This document shows positions 16,489 to 25,251 of a stretch of 64,000 nt of DNA, piece by piece (positions within the stretch are counted from its first letter, which is position 1; the number at the start of each line of letters is the position of its first letter). Below the pieces are notes generated by a model. The model was given only the letters and a program-made list of their open reading frames with translations, was not told where the DNA came from and did no database searches. The position numbers and the translations under genes are program-made. The DNA is from Nodosilinea sp. P-1105. GTDB lineage: Bacteria; Cyanobacteriota; Cyanobacteriia; Phormidesmidales; Phormidesmidaceae. The stretch spans positions 1-64,000 of the forward strand of contig NZ_SMDQ01000003.1 of NCBI RefSeq assembly GCF_012911975.1, given 5' to 3'.

Positions 16489-16890
16489 CAGCTCAATCGG
16501 TCAGTGGAACATTATGGACAAGTCTGACCACGAAAATACCCATCTTTGCTGCAATCTGTCAGCTGATCAACCTGCCCCAGGGCCTACATCCCACCCTGCA
16601 GGATAGCTTCGTGCTCAGACATCTTCTATTTTGCCCCCTTACATCTATCCTCCGGGCACCTTCCCCCTAACCACCGCCTCTACAGATGCTCCCTATCTCC
16701 GTAACTCACCAGGGGCAGACACCCAGGTCTGCCCCTACACCACCCTCAACTCAAAACTCAAAACTCAAAATTCTCCCCCACCTCTACCCTCCGGGAAGCC
16801 GCTCCGCGTCTACACCTCCCCATCTCCCCACCCTTCGACTCCGCTCAGGGCTCCGCCTCCCCCATCCCTCCATCTCCCCATCTCCCCACA
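16489..16890. other. Gene-free C-rich stretch with simple repeats
   Basis: About 400 bp without a credible gene. The segment 16740-16890 is strongly C-rich with short direct repeats (CTCAAAACTCAAAACTCAAAA near 16748, CCATCTCCCCA near 16820 and 16870). Such tracts are common between genes in this kind of genome. Confidence 0.6.
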
Positions 16891-17673
16891 TCAACCCAAC
16901 CCCACCCAAACCAACCCCAACCCCATAGCCACCAAAGCCCCCAGGGTGGTGTTGATGATATTCACCACCTCATTGGTCAACCAGGGCCACTGCCCCTGCA
17001 CCGTTGCCCCAATCACACTTTCGGCACTGGTGGCGATCAACGCCGCCACCAGGCAGATGGGGATACCCCAGAGGGCGATCAAACCGACGCCCCACCCCGC
17101 GATCGCCATCACCGCCGACCCCAGCACCCCGGCCAGGGTGCCTTCTAAACTAACAGCTCCTTCGGTGCCCGCTGGCACTGGCTTCAGGGTGGTCATCAAA
17201 AAGGTACGGCGACCATAGGCTTTGCCCACCTCGCTGGCGGTGGTGTCGGACAGTTTGGTACTCAGGCTGGCCACATAGCCTAACCCCAGGGCTGCGATCC
17301 AGACACCTGGGCTAGGGCCAGCCCAGGTGTTTAACCCCCAAATGGCCAGGGCGCATAGGGTCCCCGCCAGGGCAGAACCCCAGACATTCTCAGGCCCCCG
17401 CATACCCGATCGGCCTTCCGCAATGCCCGCCGCCTGTTTCCGTGCCATCCCCACCTTCGTGACCGCCGAGCCGACTAAAAAGTAAATCATCATCAGGGCA
17501 TAACCGGGCCAGCCTAAACACCCCCAAAGCAAGACCCCTAAAGCCCAGGCATGCCCATAACCCGCTGGGGTCAGGAGCTTTTTGGGGGCCAGCCAGGCCA
17601 GGGCCAATAACCCAGTGTTAATCACCATTCCCTCTATCCAGGGCAGCCAGGCTGAATCTAACGGCAGCATCAC
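16891..17673 (-). CDS. DUF92 family membrane protein (VTE6/phytyl-phosphate kinase-like)
   Basis: 260 residues with about seven hydrophobic segments. Family motifs are GCLGWPGYALMMIYFLVGSA, VTKVG, the polar stretch RKQAAGIAEGRSGMRGPENV, SLSTKLSDTTASEVGKAYG and the LEGTLAGVLGS motif. Plant VTE6 and its cyanobacterial homologues belong to this family and phosphorylate phytyl phosphate for tocopherol and phylloquinone synthesis. That role is plausible here, since a gamma-tocopherol methyltransferase-like gene lies at 26.7 kb, but it is inferred from family only. Confidence 0.82.
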   Translation of the reverse strand: MMLPLDSAWLPWIEGMVINTGLLALAWLAPKKLLTPAGYGHAWALGVLLWGCLGWPGYALMMIYFLVGSAVTKVGMARKQAAGIAEGRSGMRGPENVWGSALAGTLCALAIWGLNTWAGPSPGVWIAALGLGYVASLSTKLSDTTASEVGKAYGRRTFLMTTLKPVPAGTEGAVSLEGTLAGVLGSAVMAIAGWGVGLIALWGIPICLVAALIATSAESVIGATVQGQWPWLTNEVVNIINTTLGALVAMGLGLVWVGLG

Positions 17674-17709
17674 ATCATCCTCAGGCTTTTTTGCAAGGTA
17701 TCACGGTCT

Positions 17710-18156
17710 TCAGGTCAGGGGTGGGGTAAATGTCTTTTGTAGTCGCAGACAGTTTCCCTGGCCGGGGCTAGGGGCATAGGTCAGCTGGTCTGCCACCAGG
17801 TACATAATTTTTAACCCCCGGCCACCGTCCGCCTCACGGTTGTCAGTCGTTAGCTTACTCTTGAGCACCGTCGTCAGGTCAAACCCTGGCCCTTGATCCC
17901 AAATACACATACTTACGGTGTCATCCTGAATATCAACGGTTACCCGCACTGGGGTCGCGGCAGGTAAACCGGCATGGGCATGGCGTACCGCATTGGTCAC
18001 CCCTTCGATTAAGGCCAGCTGGCATTGCATCCAGGTTTTGTGAGGGATCGGGGCTGACCGAAATTGATCAAACCAGGCCAGTACCGACTTCAAAGCTGTA
18101 GGGTCCGTCGGAATCGAGATTTCGCTGGTTTGGTGGTAGGTCAAATCTATGATCAC
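17710..18156 (-). CDS. RsbW-type anti-sigma regulatory factor (GHKL ATPase)
   Basis: A 148-residue serine kinase/ATPase domain of the anti-sigma type. The N box is EGVTNAVRHAH, followed by the G1 box in WDQGPGFDL and the G2 region DGGRGLKIMYLVAD. Such proteins bind or phosphorylate anti-anti-sigma (STAS) partners and control group 2 sigma factors or two-component outputs. No STAS gene is adjacent. It is divergent from the dipeptidase gene. Confidence 0.87.
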   Translation of the reverse strand: MIIDLTYHQTSEISIPTDPTALKSVLAWFDQFRSAPIPHKTWMQCQLALIEGVTNAVRHAHAGLPAATPVRVTVDIQDDTVSMCIWDQGPGFDLTTVLKSKLTTDNREADGGRGLKIMYLVADQLTYAPSPGQGNCLRLQKTFTPPLT

Positions 18157-18228
18157 AAGACTTGTCTTATTTGCATAATAGGCCTAACCTCGGCTGTCAG
18201 AACAGCTATTCTTGTAGCGACTCTAGCA

Positions 18229-19011
18229 ATGAAGCCTTATCACACCATTCCCATTTTTGACTGTGGTGAACCACTGGTGCCGATTCCCCTAGAACACTTT
18301 GCTGTGGTTCGGCCCCATCCCTACCAGCGGTTGGGAGCGCCCTATGGCGATAAATCCCCCTATTTTTTGCGGCAGGGGGTAGTGGCTGCCCTACTGCAAG
18401 CTCAGCAGTACTTACAGGCCCACCACCCCGGTTGGCGACTGCAAATCTTCGATGCCTTCCGCCCGATCGCGGTACAGCGATTCATGGTCGAGCATACCCT
18501 GGCAGACCTGGCGCGATCGCACCGCCTAGACCCCACCGCCCTTACCGCCGCTCAACAGGAGGCCTTGATGGTGGAGGTGTTGCAGTTTTGGGCCTGGCCC
18601 AGCGACGACCCGGCTACCCCGCCCCCCCACAGTACTGGGGCCGCCATCGACCTCACTCTGGTGGACAGCGACGGTCAACCGGTAGCCATGGGGTCAGCGA
18701 TCGATGACGTCTCACCCCGGTCGTTTCCCGACCACTTTCAAGCTTACGGCGAAGGGCCAGAACAGGCCTATCATCGCCATCGCCAGTACCTGTATCAGGC
18801 CATGGCCGCCGCTGGATTTTGTCGCCACCCAAAAGAGTGGTGGCACTTTTCCCTGGGGGATCAGCTGTGGGCCTGGGTGCAGCGGCAGGTAACCGGGCAG
18901 TCTATGGTGGCCCACTATGGCGGGGCCATAGTAGATGAAGCCTTATATCGATGGCAATGCAACGCCAAAAGCGGTTCAATCCACCTTCAATGGCTAAAAT
19001 TGAGCCACTAA
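18229..19011 (+). CDS. D-alanyl-D-alanine dipeptidase (VanX/DdpX type, M15D)
   Basis: A zinc dipeptidase that cleaves D-Ala-D-Ala. The zinc ligands are visible in HSTGAAIDLTLVD (His and Asp) and EWWHFSLGD (catalytic Glu and His), with the preceding FDAFRPIAVQ arginine motif. 260 residues from ATG 18229; the upstream extension to 18064 runs into the divergent anti-sigma gene and has no family resemblance. No signal peptide is visible, so a cytosolic role in recycling peptidoglycan-derived D-Ala-D-Ala is inferred. Confidence 0.88.
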   Translation: MKPYHTIPIFDCGEPLVPIPLEHFAVVRPHPYQRLGAPYGDKSPYFLRQGVVAALLQAQQYLQAHHPGWRLQIFDAFRPIAVQRFMVEHTLADLARSHRLDPTALTAAQQEALMVEVLQFWAWPSDDPATPPPHSTGAAIDLTLVDSDGQPVAMGSAIDDVSPRSFPDHFQAYGEGPEQAYHRHRQYLYQAMAAAGFCRHPKEWWHFSLGDQLWAWVQRQVTGQSMVAHYGGAIVDEALYRWQCNAKSGSIHLQWLKLSH

Positions 19012-19024
19012 GGAGAACAGGATT

Positions 19025-19933
19025 ATGAAACAACTAGTCTGGCTAGGGCTTTCAGCGGGCACGACGCTGCTATCGTCTCTGCTTTTCACCGGGCTGGGGG
19101 CTAGGGTGGCTTGGGGCCAACCCACCGCTACCGTACAGACTAATCTGCAACTGGCGGTTTGCCTCAGTGATTGGCATGGGGCCTTGAACCAGATCGACCG
19201 TCTCCTGGCGTCCCCAGAAATACCCCCCAAAGATCGGGCCACCCTGGTGGTGCTAAAGCGGCAATTTCAACGCTACCGACTCGATCGGGTAGCCCATCCC
19301 CCAACCCAAGCGTGCGACCCCCTACTTACGGGCTTTGGCATCTCTGGGTTTACCCCCCTACAACCCCTAAACCTAGACGCCGCCTTATATGCCAGCGTTG
19401 GCCAGGGGCAGCCCAATGTCACCTCTGACCAACACATTCGCCGTCAGCAGGCGGTCTATGCCGCTGGTCTGCACCAAATCCATGCCACCCCCATACCGGC
19501 CCTCTCCCCAGCCCAGCGCCTTAATACCAGCAATGGCAGCGGGGTAACGGCGGGGGCCGTCAACCGGGGGGTGAATGTCTATGCCTTTTTGGCCCAGGCC
19601 GGGGATGTGGTTACCCTGGATGTGAATGTCACTCGTATTCTACCGGGGCTGCTGTATCACGACGATGACTCTCAGTTGTTTTTGTTCGATAGCGAAGGCC
19701 GCCTGCTGGCCGATAATGACGACTTCACCCGGTTACAATCGCGGCTGAGTGATGTTTCTCTGCCCAGCACTGGGGTGTACTACGCTGCTATTACCACCTA
19801 CAACAATAACCCCCTCCTCAACAGCGATCGCCAGATTACCGGCTGGCAAGGGTTAGGGGGCAGTTCCATCGAGTACACCCTCACCGTGACTGGGCTCACC
19901 CCCGCTGACCAGGTGGGGCGTTTAGAGGAATAA
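19025..19933 (+). CDS. Exported protein with a pre-peptidase C-terminal (PPC)-like domain
   Basis: 302 residues. An N-terminal signal peptide (KQLVWLGLSAGTTLLSSLLF, cleavage near AWG-QP) is preceded by AAGGAGAACAGG. Residues 30-100 are helical and contain two Cys. The C-terminal half has the PPC beta-sandwich pattern: VYAFLAQAGDVVTLDVNVT, then DSQLFLFDSEGRLLADNDD, SRLSDVSLPSTGVYYAAIT and IEYTLTVTG. PPC domains usually accompany secreted proteases; here no protease domain is present. It follows the dipeptidase gene by 13 bp and may be co-transcribed. Confidence 0.75.
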   Translation: MKQLVWLGLSAGTTLLSSLLFTGLGARVAWGQPTATVQTNLQLAVCLSDWHGALNQIDRLLASPEIPPKDRATLVVLKRQFQRYRLDRVAHPPTQACDPLLTGFGISGFTPLQPLNLDAALYASVGQGQPNVTSDQHIRRQQAVYAAGLHQIHATPIPALSPAQRLNTSNGSGVTAGAVNRGVNVYAFLAQAGDVVTLDVNVTRILPGLLYHDDDSQLFLFDSEGRLLADNDDFTRLQSRLSDVSLPSTGVYYAAITTYNNNPLLNSDRQITGWQGLGGSSIEYTLTVTGLTPADQVGRLEE

Positions 19934-20115
19934 TGCAGCTGCGCACTACGGTGATCGACCTGTTTTCAATAAGATAAAAGTATCTTAAGCCATAGCTCAT
20001 AGCTCCAGCAGTCTGCTCTTTTAGGTAGCATTTTCTCAGGTTGGAACTTTCCCTGTGACTGCCTTTTTTGGACACAGGATGGACCTGAAATGTTAATACC
20101 CATTAAGGTTAGCCC

Positions 20116-21351
20116 CTAAGGTTGGCGGCAAATGCCAAACACCGACGTGTAGCCATGCAGAAAGGTGGTTTTGCCCACGGGACCAATTTCGCCGCCGCAG
20201 AAAAAGCCACTGAGGGGCACAGGCCCCAGGTGTTGGTAAAACAGGCCCGAGTCAAAGTTGGCCTGCTGATACAGCCCTTCCCCGCGCCCCATACAGGTAA
20301 ACATCAAGGCCCCAGCCGGGGCATGGCCAGCAGCCATTTGGGTCTGGTACTGCCCCAGTAGCTGGTCGAGATCCTCCGCTGAGGTGTGGGCATCTCGCAG
20401 ATGAAACCGCACTCGCTGCCCTGGGCGTAGGCGATCGCCCACCGCGATCGCCCCCACCTTAGGGTCAACCCCCAATAGGGTGCGAATCAAAAAATCCCCC
20501 TGGTCCAGGGACAGCTTAAAGCTGTCCTGGGCCACACCGATAAACAACGAGCTTTGGGCCAGCTTGCGATCCGCTTCGCTCAGGGTTTGAAACAACTCCT
20601 GTAGGACAACCAGGGGAGGTTGCTCTGCTCCGTCCATGGGGTCGCTGAGGGCCAACACAATATTACGTTCAGCCTGGGTGACACGATAGTCAGGGCCAAT
20701 GGGCCGACACCCCTGGGCGACAATGGTGTCCAACACCACCGGTCCCCATAGCGCTACCCCAACCATACCCTCGTCATAGAGCGTGCGATCGCAAAACAGA
20801 CCACAGTTACGGTTAAACCCATCCACGCTGGCCATGCCCCCCACCTTGGCGGCCCCTGGGTAGGCAAAGTCTAAGCCCTGCAATAGATCTGTGACGCTGG
20901 ATGAAAAGGGATCCCCTAGCAAAATGAACTGCGGGTCTTGGTCTGGGGCCACCCCCACCAGGTCAACCCAAGCCCCGGGGGGGCTATCTAAATCCGGCAA
21001 GTCATCACTGGCAATGTGGAAGCTGCGCAGCCCCACCCCTGGCAGGGAGGCCACCGTCAAGCTTAGGGCCGGGTTATCTTCTACCTCAACTGGGGCATCC
21101 TCTGGCCCCATACCAACCACGCCACCGCCACTACAACCAATCAGCACTGGGATAGCCAGCCGCTCATGCAGTAGCGGCAGCAGGCGAGAAAATTCACTGG
21201 TAAACGACGAGGAAATAAACACCAAGCCCAAGTCAGGATCACCCTCAAATTGGCGACTAACTTGGTCTACCACCTCCTGCACGGCTGCTTCCAAAGAAGC
21301 CCGGGTCGATATGGCATTGGCCCACCGCATCGGCTGGGAAGTTGCACTCAT
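20116..21351 (-). CDS. FIST domain sensory protein
   Basis: A FIST_N plus FIST_C protein of 411 residues. FIST domains bind small ligands, possibly amino acids, and occur as input modules of signalling proteins; here the domain pair stands alone. Supporting motifs are DPDLGLVFISSSFTSEF, PVLIGCSGGGVVG, GGMASVDGFNRNCGLFCD and the C-terminal PLSGFFCGGEIGPVG. I chose ATG 21351 (MSATSQPMRWANAIS), with GAAGGA 11 bp upstream; a longer frame opens at 21426. It is divergent from cp12. Confidence 0.85.
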   Translation of the reverse strand: MSATSQPMRWANAISTRASLEAAVQEVVDQVSRQFEGDPDLGLVFISSSFTSEFSRLLPLLHERLAIPVLIGCSGGGVVGMGPEDAPVEVEDNPALSLTVASLPGVGLRSFHIASDDLPDLDSPPGAWVDLVGVAPDQDPQFILLGDPFSSSVTDLLQGLDFAYPGAAKVGGMASVDGFNRNCGLFCDRTLYDEGMVGVALWGPVVLDTIVAQGCRPIGPDYRVTQAERNIVLALSDPMDGAEQPPLVVLQELFQTLSEADRKLAQSSLFIGVAQDSFKLSLDQGDFLIRTLLGVDPKVGAIAVGDRLRPGQRVRFHLRDAHTSAEDLDQLLGQYQTQMAAGHAPAGALMFTCMGRGEGLYQQANFDSGLFYQHLGPVPLSGFFCGGEIGPVGKTTFLHGYTSVFGICRQP

Positions 21352-21622
21352 GGCCTCGTCCTTCTGGCGTAGTGGCTTCAGTCTAGATCGGATTTCCAGT
21401 CCTACCTGTAAAATCTGGGCGATCATCCCCTTAATTTACAAACAGCCTAGGTTGACAACCCTTCCCTCAGGGTTCGGGTTTCTGGCTTGGTCTGACCTAG
21501 GGGGTAGACTATACTGATTTACGATCTGGGATGAACCGCAGACAGGGTTAGTTGCCAAGGCTTGACTTGTCTGTACCGCTTAGATTTAGTTAGGCTGTAG
21601 TTTGCAGAAGGTAATCAACGTT

Positions 21623-21850
21623 ATGGCTGAAAATATCAAAAATCGCATCGAAAAAGAGCTCGAGACAGCTCGAGAAGCCTGTGATACCGCAGGCAGCACA
21701 TCCCAAGAATGTGCCGCCGCTTGGGACGCCGTAGAAGAACTCCAGGCCGAAGCCTCCCACCAACGGGACAAAGGTACTGACAAAAGTTCCTTTGAAACCT
21801 ATTGCGAAAATAACCCTGAAGCCGACGAGTGTCGGGTATACGACAACTAG
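21623..21850 (+). CDS. cp12: Calvin-cycle regulator CP12
   Basis: CP12 is a small intrinsically disordered redox protein that binds GAPDH and phosphoribulokinase in the dark and inactivates both. The full signature is present in 75 residues: an N-terminal Cys pair (REACDT...SQECAAAW), the AWDAVEELQAEASHQ core, and the C-terminal pair YCENNPEADECRVYD. I chose ATG 21623 (MAENIKNRIEKELETA); the frame opens at 21602. Both disulfide pairs are intact, so normal redox control is expected. Confidence 0.96.
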   Translation: MAENIKNRIEKELETAREACDTAGSTSQECAAAWDAVEELQAEASHQRDKGTDKSSFETYCENNPEADECRVYDN

Positions 21851-21899
21851 GGAGGTACAGCATGTGACCCTGGCGATCGCAGGTTCCCTAGATCGCCCC

Positions 21900-21930
21900 C
21901 AAGAACGTCCTCTACCCCAGGGCGTTCTTG
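21900..21930 (+). terminator. Hairpin terminator behind cp12
   Basis: CAAGAACGTCC (21900-21910) pairs with GGGCGTTCTTG (21920-21930) around a short loop, followed by CTATTTGTG. It lies 50 bp behind the cp12 stop. The T-run is weak but the stem is strong. Confidence 0.7.
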
Positions 21931-22009
21931 CTATTTGTGAGGGCCAGTAGTCCTATAGCTGACCGAACGTTTTTGTCTTACTGTCTACTTTTTTATTGAT
22001 TCAGGATTT

Positions 22010-22363
22010 ATGGCCCTCACGGTTTACGGTATTCCCACCTGCGGCACCTGCAAAAAAGCCTGCCAATGGCTGGACAGCCACGGCATAGCCTACAGCTTTG
22101 TCAACACCAAGGTAGACCCACCCAACCGGGAGACCATCGCTGATTGGGTTAACACCCTAGGGGCCAAGCCGATGCGTAACACCTCTGGCCAGTCCTATCG
22201 CGCCCTGGGGGATGAGAAGAAAACCTGGACCGATGACCAGTGGATTGACGCCTTTGCCGCCGATGCCATGCTGCTAAAGCGTCCCCTGTTTGTGCGCGAT
22301 GGCCAGGCGGTGTTGGTTGGATTCCGAGCCAGCGATGAGGACCTGAAAGCGGCCTTAGGTTAG
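22010..22363 (+). CDS. Spx/MgsR-type arsenate reductase-like protein
   Basis: A thioredoxin-fold protein of the ArsC/Spx/MgsR family, 117 residues. The redox motif CGTC lies in YGIPTCGTCKKACQWL near the N-terminus, followed by TLGAKPMRNTSGQSYR and LLKRPLFVRDGQAVLVGF, the family's cis-Pro region. Members act as arsenate reductases or as RNA polymerase-binding stress regulators; the short form without an arsenic operon fits an uncharacterised MgsR-like protein. It stands alone downstream of cp12. Confidence 0.85.
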   Translation: MALTVYGIPTCGTCKKACQWLDSHGIAYSFVNTKVDPPNRETIADWVNTLGAKPMRNTSGQSYRALGDEKKTWTDDQWIDAFAADAMLLKRPLFVRDGQAVLVGFRASDEDLKAALG

Positions 22364-22687
22364 TGGTCTGTCAAGGCTAGAAATCAGGGTGACGACGTTG
22401 TAAACATTGCTTATCTTCAGGGAATTCACCTCATCCAGTCAGGCTTACCGTCCCCTCCCGGGAGGGGTGCCCGGAGGGCGGGGTGGGTTCTTCGCGCATG
22501 TGATGTTCGTCACCGCCTCGATCGGCTACGGCCCATCCTGTCGGAACCACCCTGGGGACATGCAGTAAACTAATAGCCAGCCATTGCCAGGGGCGGCATG
22601 TTACGACTGGCTAATCGATCCATGTCCCCCAGTAGCGAGTATCCTGAAGCATCATCAGCTTGCTTGTGTCACTACAGGGTTTGAACT
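22364..22687. other. Gene-free stretch with a dispersed G/C-rich repeat
   Basis: 324 bp without a gene. At 22449-22489 is the dispersed block CCCCTCCCGGGAGGGG followed by TGCCCGGAGGGCGGGGTGGG, also found near 15656-15697 and, inverted and interrupted, near 59801-59851. The rest shows nothing I recognise. Confidence 0.6.
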
Positions 22688-24901
22688 ATGGAGTACTGGG
22701 AGTTTCTGCTGCAAAAGGAGGGTGATCAAAGCTGGCTCCCCTTAGACGTTTCGCAGGTGGAAATTTTAGAGGGGCGCTATCGGGTGATGGCTCACAGTAG
22801 CCAGGCCCAAGTTCCCGTTCAGGTACAGATTAGCCAACGACTTTTGAATCAGGTGCCTCCTAAACGACGGACCCTGCGTCGTCAGGGCAAAACCAATGAC
22901 GATGGTCTGATGGTGGTGATGCCCTTTACCCGTCTGAGCGCGGGCATCTGGGATATTCAATGCTCCGCAGGCGATACCGAAGAGACACTGCCAGCCACGG
23001 CAGATACGTCTGGAGATCAGGCCAGTAGAACCTGGCGTTATGCCATTCAACTGCGGATTATTGCCCAAGGAACTGACGAGGACAGTGACTGGTTTGCCGA
23101 TGAGGGCACTACCCCCAGGGGCTCCACATTCCCAGAGTCTCTCCGGTCAGCCGCCTCAGCCCAGCCGTCCCCGCCTAGCCCGGCCCCTGTCTGGCCACAG
23201 CTCGATCTAACCCTGGTGACTGACGCCCTGAATCAGGCGCGGCAGCATTTGGCCACAGCCCCAGAAGCCCAGCAGGATGGACTCTACAAAATTGAGCTCA
23301 GCCAGACGGCTCTGGTGGGGGGAGAGGGGCAGCCCATCGGCTTAACAGGTCAGGTGCGGGGGGTAGTGGCAGGGGAGTCCTGTTCTGATATGGCTCTGGT
23401 CGTGCGTCTGCTTGATCCCCAGACTGCCGAAGTCCTGACCTTGACACCTTTTGCCCTGGGCAGTTCAGCCCTACCCACTGGGATCAACTTAACCGTTACC
23501 CTCCCCCCCCAGCTCTCGACTCGGCTGCTGGTGGGCGAAGTGGGGCTGGTATCGCTGTCGGCGGGCACCGTGAATATCCTGGCGTTGCAGGGGTTTACCG
23601 TAACAGTGGATCTCTCCTCCCTGTTTGATGCGATCGCCAATCGGGCCGAATCTGAAACCGACCTGGATGTGGTTTTCCCCAGCAGCCCCGGCCAGGGTAG
23701 GGATGAGCCGCCGTCCCCCTCCACTGAGACCAAAACTGAATCCAGCGTCAACGCTAGCACCGATTGGACCCTCGTCGATCTGCCCCAATCTCCCCCCCGG
23801 GTAGTTCCCGTCGTCACCCTACCCCGCAGTAGCGCTAGCCTGCCGCCCAAAATCTACTACCCTTCTCCCCACGAAGCTAAAACGCACCGGCCCACCTTAC
23901 CTCCCACGGGCAACGTTAAGCCCAGCCCCCTGACCCAGCCCACACCCCCTGACCCAGGGGATGGCGTGGCCGATAGTACCTCACCGCCCGCTGGTGGCGA
24001 TCGCGATAGTGAGCCGGACTCCCCTGCCAGCCATCCCGTGCCACCGCCCCCCACCGCCACTGGCTCGGTAGCCCCAGCTACCACCCCAGCTACCCCTGGC
24101 CAGGGGTTAACCCTGCCCCCGGTGGTTCAGCGCTCCAGCCAAACCTTAGACCCAGCCACTTCAAGCCGAACCACCCAGAGCTCACCACCGTCCAAGGTGC
24201 CACTATTGCCCTCCCACGAAGCCATGGGCTTCAAGGATCTAAAGCTCCAGGACCGATTCTGGGCCAGACTCAATGATTTAGCCCAGAACATTCAACAGGA
24301 TGCCCACCAAAAACGAGTTGAACAAGATGCTGCTGAGGCCCAAGGCCTAGACCTAGCAACCGATGGGGCCGAGGTGCAAGAACCAGCTGCCCCCTTCGTG
24401 CCCTTTGCGGGGGAGGTGGTGATTTATGACGATGCCGATGAGACCCTGGGGGCCAGTCTGGGTAGCGAGCCATTCACAATACCAGGCGATCGCCCCAATC
24501 ATCCCACTGCCCCTAGCCCAGAGGCTGAAGCGGAGATTATTACCCCGCCTGTGCCAGATATTGATGTACCTGACGGAGAGCTTGTGGCTGGGGATGGGGT
24601 CATGCTAACCCTGCGGGTTCCTTTCCATCCCAACCGGTTATATGTCAAAGTGTGGCTGATCGATCCCCAGACACGGACATTGGTCGACGAACCCCGACAG
24701 GTGATGAACCTGGCCCCCAATGGCCGTGGACAGTTAGAAGGGACCCTACGCCTGACGGTGCCCATGGGCTGTTTGGAAGTTTGGTTTGAAGCGATTACGG
24801 TTGATATCATGACCCAGCAGGAAAGTTATAAGGCGACCGTCAGCCGTTCAGTCACACCAGCGGGTTTAGAGACACCCTCTTTGGATGAATTTGAGTTGTA
24901 G
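22688..24901 (+). CDS. Large proline-rich protein of unknown function
   Basis: 737 residues, no signal peptide and no membrane helix. Three ordered parts are separated by disordered linkers: residues 1-130 (MEYWEFLLQKEGDQSWLPLD start, beta-rich); about 175-320, a second beta-rich domain (KIELSQTALVGGEGQPIGLT, LVVRLLDPQTAEVLTLTPF); and about 635-737, which repeats the same pattern (LVAGDGVMLTLRVPFHPNR, YVKVWLIDPQTRTLVDEP). Segments 330-520 are rich in Pro, Ser and Thr. The 'L.DPQT...' element in both later domains suggests an internal duplication. I do not recognise the family; codon use looks like the neighbours. Confidence 0.8.
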   Translation: MEYWEFLLQKEGDQSWLPLDVSQVEILEGRYRVMAHSSQAQVPVQVQISQRLLNQVPPKRRTLRRQGKTNDDGLMVVMPFTRLSAGIWDIQCSAGDTEETLPATADTSGDQASRTWRYAIQLRIIAQGTDEDSDWFADEGTTPRGSTFPESLRSAASAQPSPPSPAPVWPQLDLTLVTDALNQARQHLATAPEAQQDGLYKIELSQTALVGGEGQPIGLTGQVRGVVAGESCSDMALVVRLLDPQTAEVLTLTPFALGSSALPTGINLTVTLPPQLSTRLLVGEVGLVSLSAGTVNILALQGFTVTVDLSSLFDAIANRAESETDLDVVFPSSPGQGRDEPPSPSTETKTESSVNASTDWTLVDLPQSPPRVVPVVTLPRSSASLPPKIYYPSPHEAKTHRPTLPPTGNVKPSPLTQPTPPDPGDGVADSTSPPAGGDRDSEPDSPASHPVPPPPTATGSVAPATTPATPGQGLTLPPVVQRSSQTLDPATSSRTTQSSPPSKVPLLPSHEAMGFKDLKLQDRFWARLNDLAQNIQQDAHQKRVEQDAAEAQGLDLATDGAEVQEPAAPFVPFAGEVVIYDDADETLGASLGSEPFTIPGDRPNHPTAPSPEAEAEIITPPVPDIDVPDGELVAGDGVMLTLRVPFHPNRLYVKVWLIDPQTRTLVDEPRQVMNLAPNGRGQLEGTLRLTVPMGCLEVWFEAITVDIMTQQESYKATVSRSVTPAGLETPSLDEFEL

Positions 24902-25251
24902 CATTGTCCCTTTTACTAAAAGCTGTGTCAGTTTATTAAACTGTCTAGCAATCTATACACATTTCCAAAGAATGGATGAATCCTTGAAATATCGAAATAT
25001 TGGCTCCATAGGCTAGATAGTCCCGTACAATAATTTCGGTTTTCTAGCAGGGTGGGCAAGCTCAATTGCTTAGCCTCAAGCCGTCTACCATTCAAGGTCG
25101 CCGGAAGCTATTGGTCATTGCCTATTACCCAGTGGTCGTTTCTATTACAGGTTGTCAAAAGCCTGGCTCAAAAGCCAACTCAGCGCTGTCAAAGCCCTTC
25201 ATTGCTGATGACATGTGCTCATACCCGTTACTCTATTCAGGAAAGGGGACA
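24902..25251. other. Gene-free upstream region of the SLH gene
   Basis: 350 bp between two plus-strand genes, notably more AT-rich at 24910-25040 than the neighbours. It probably contains the promoter of the SLH gene. The frame is open back to 25066, but its upstream translation has no signal-peptide or family character, so I treat it as non-coding. Confidence 0.5.
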
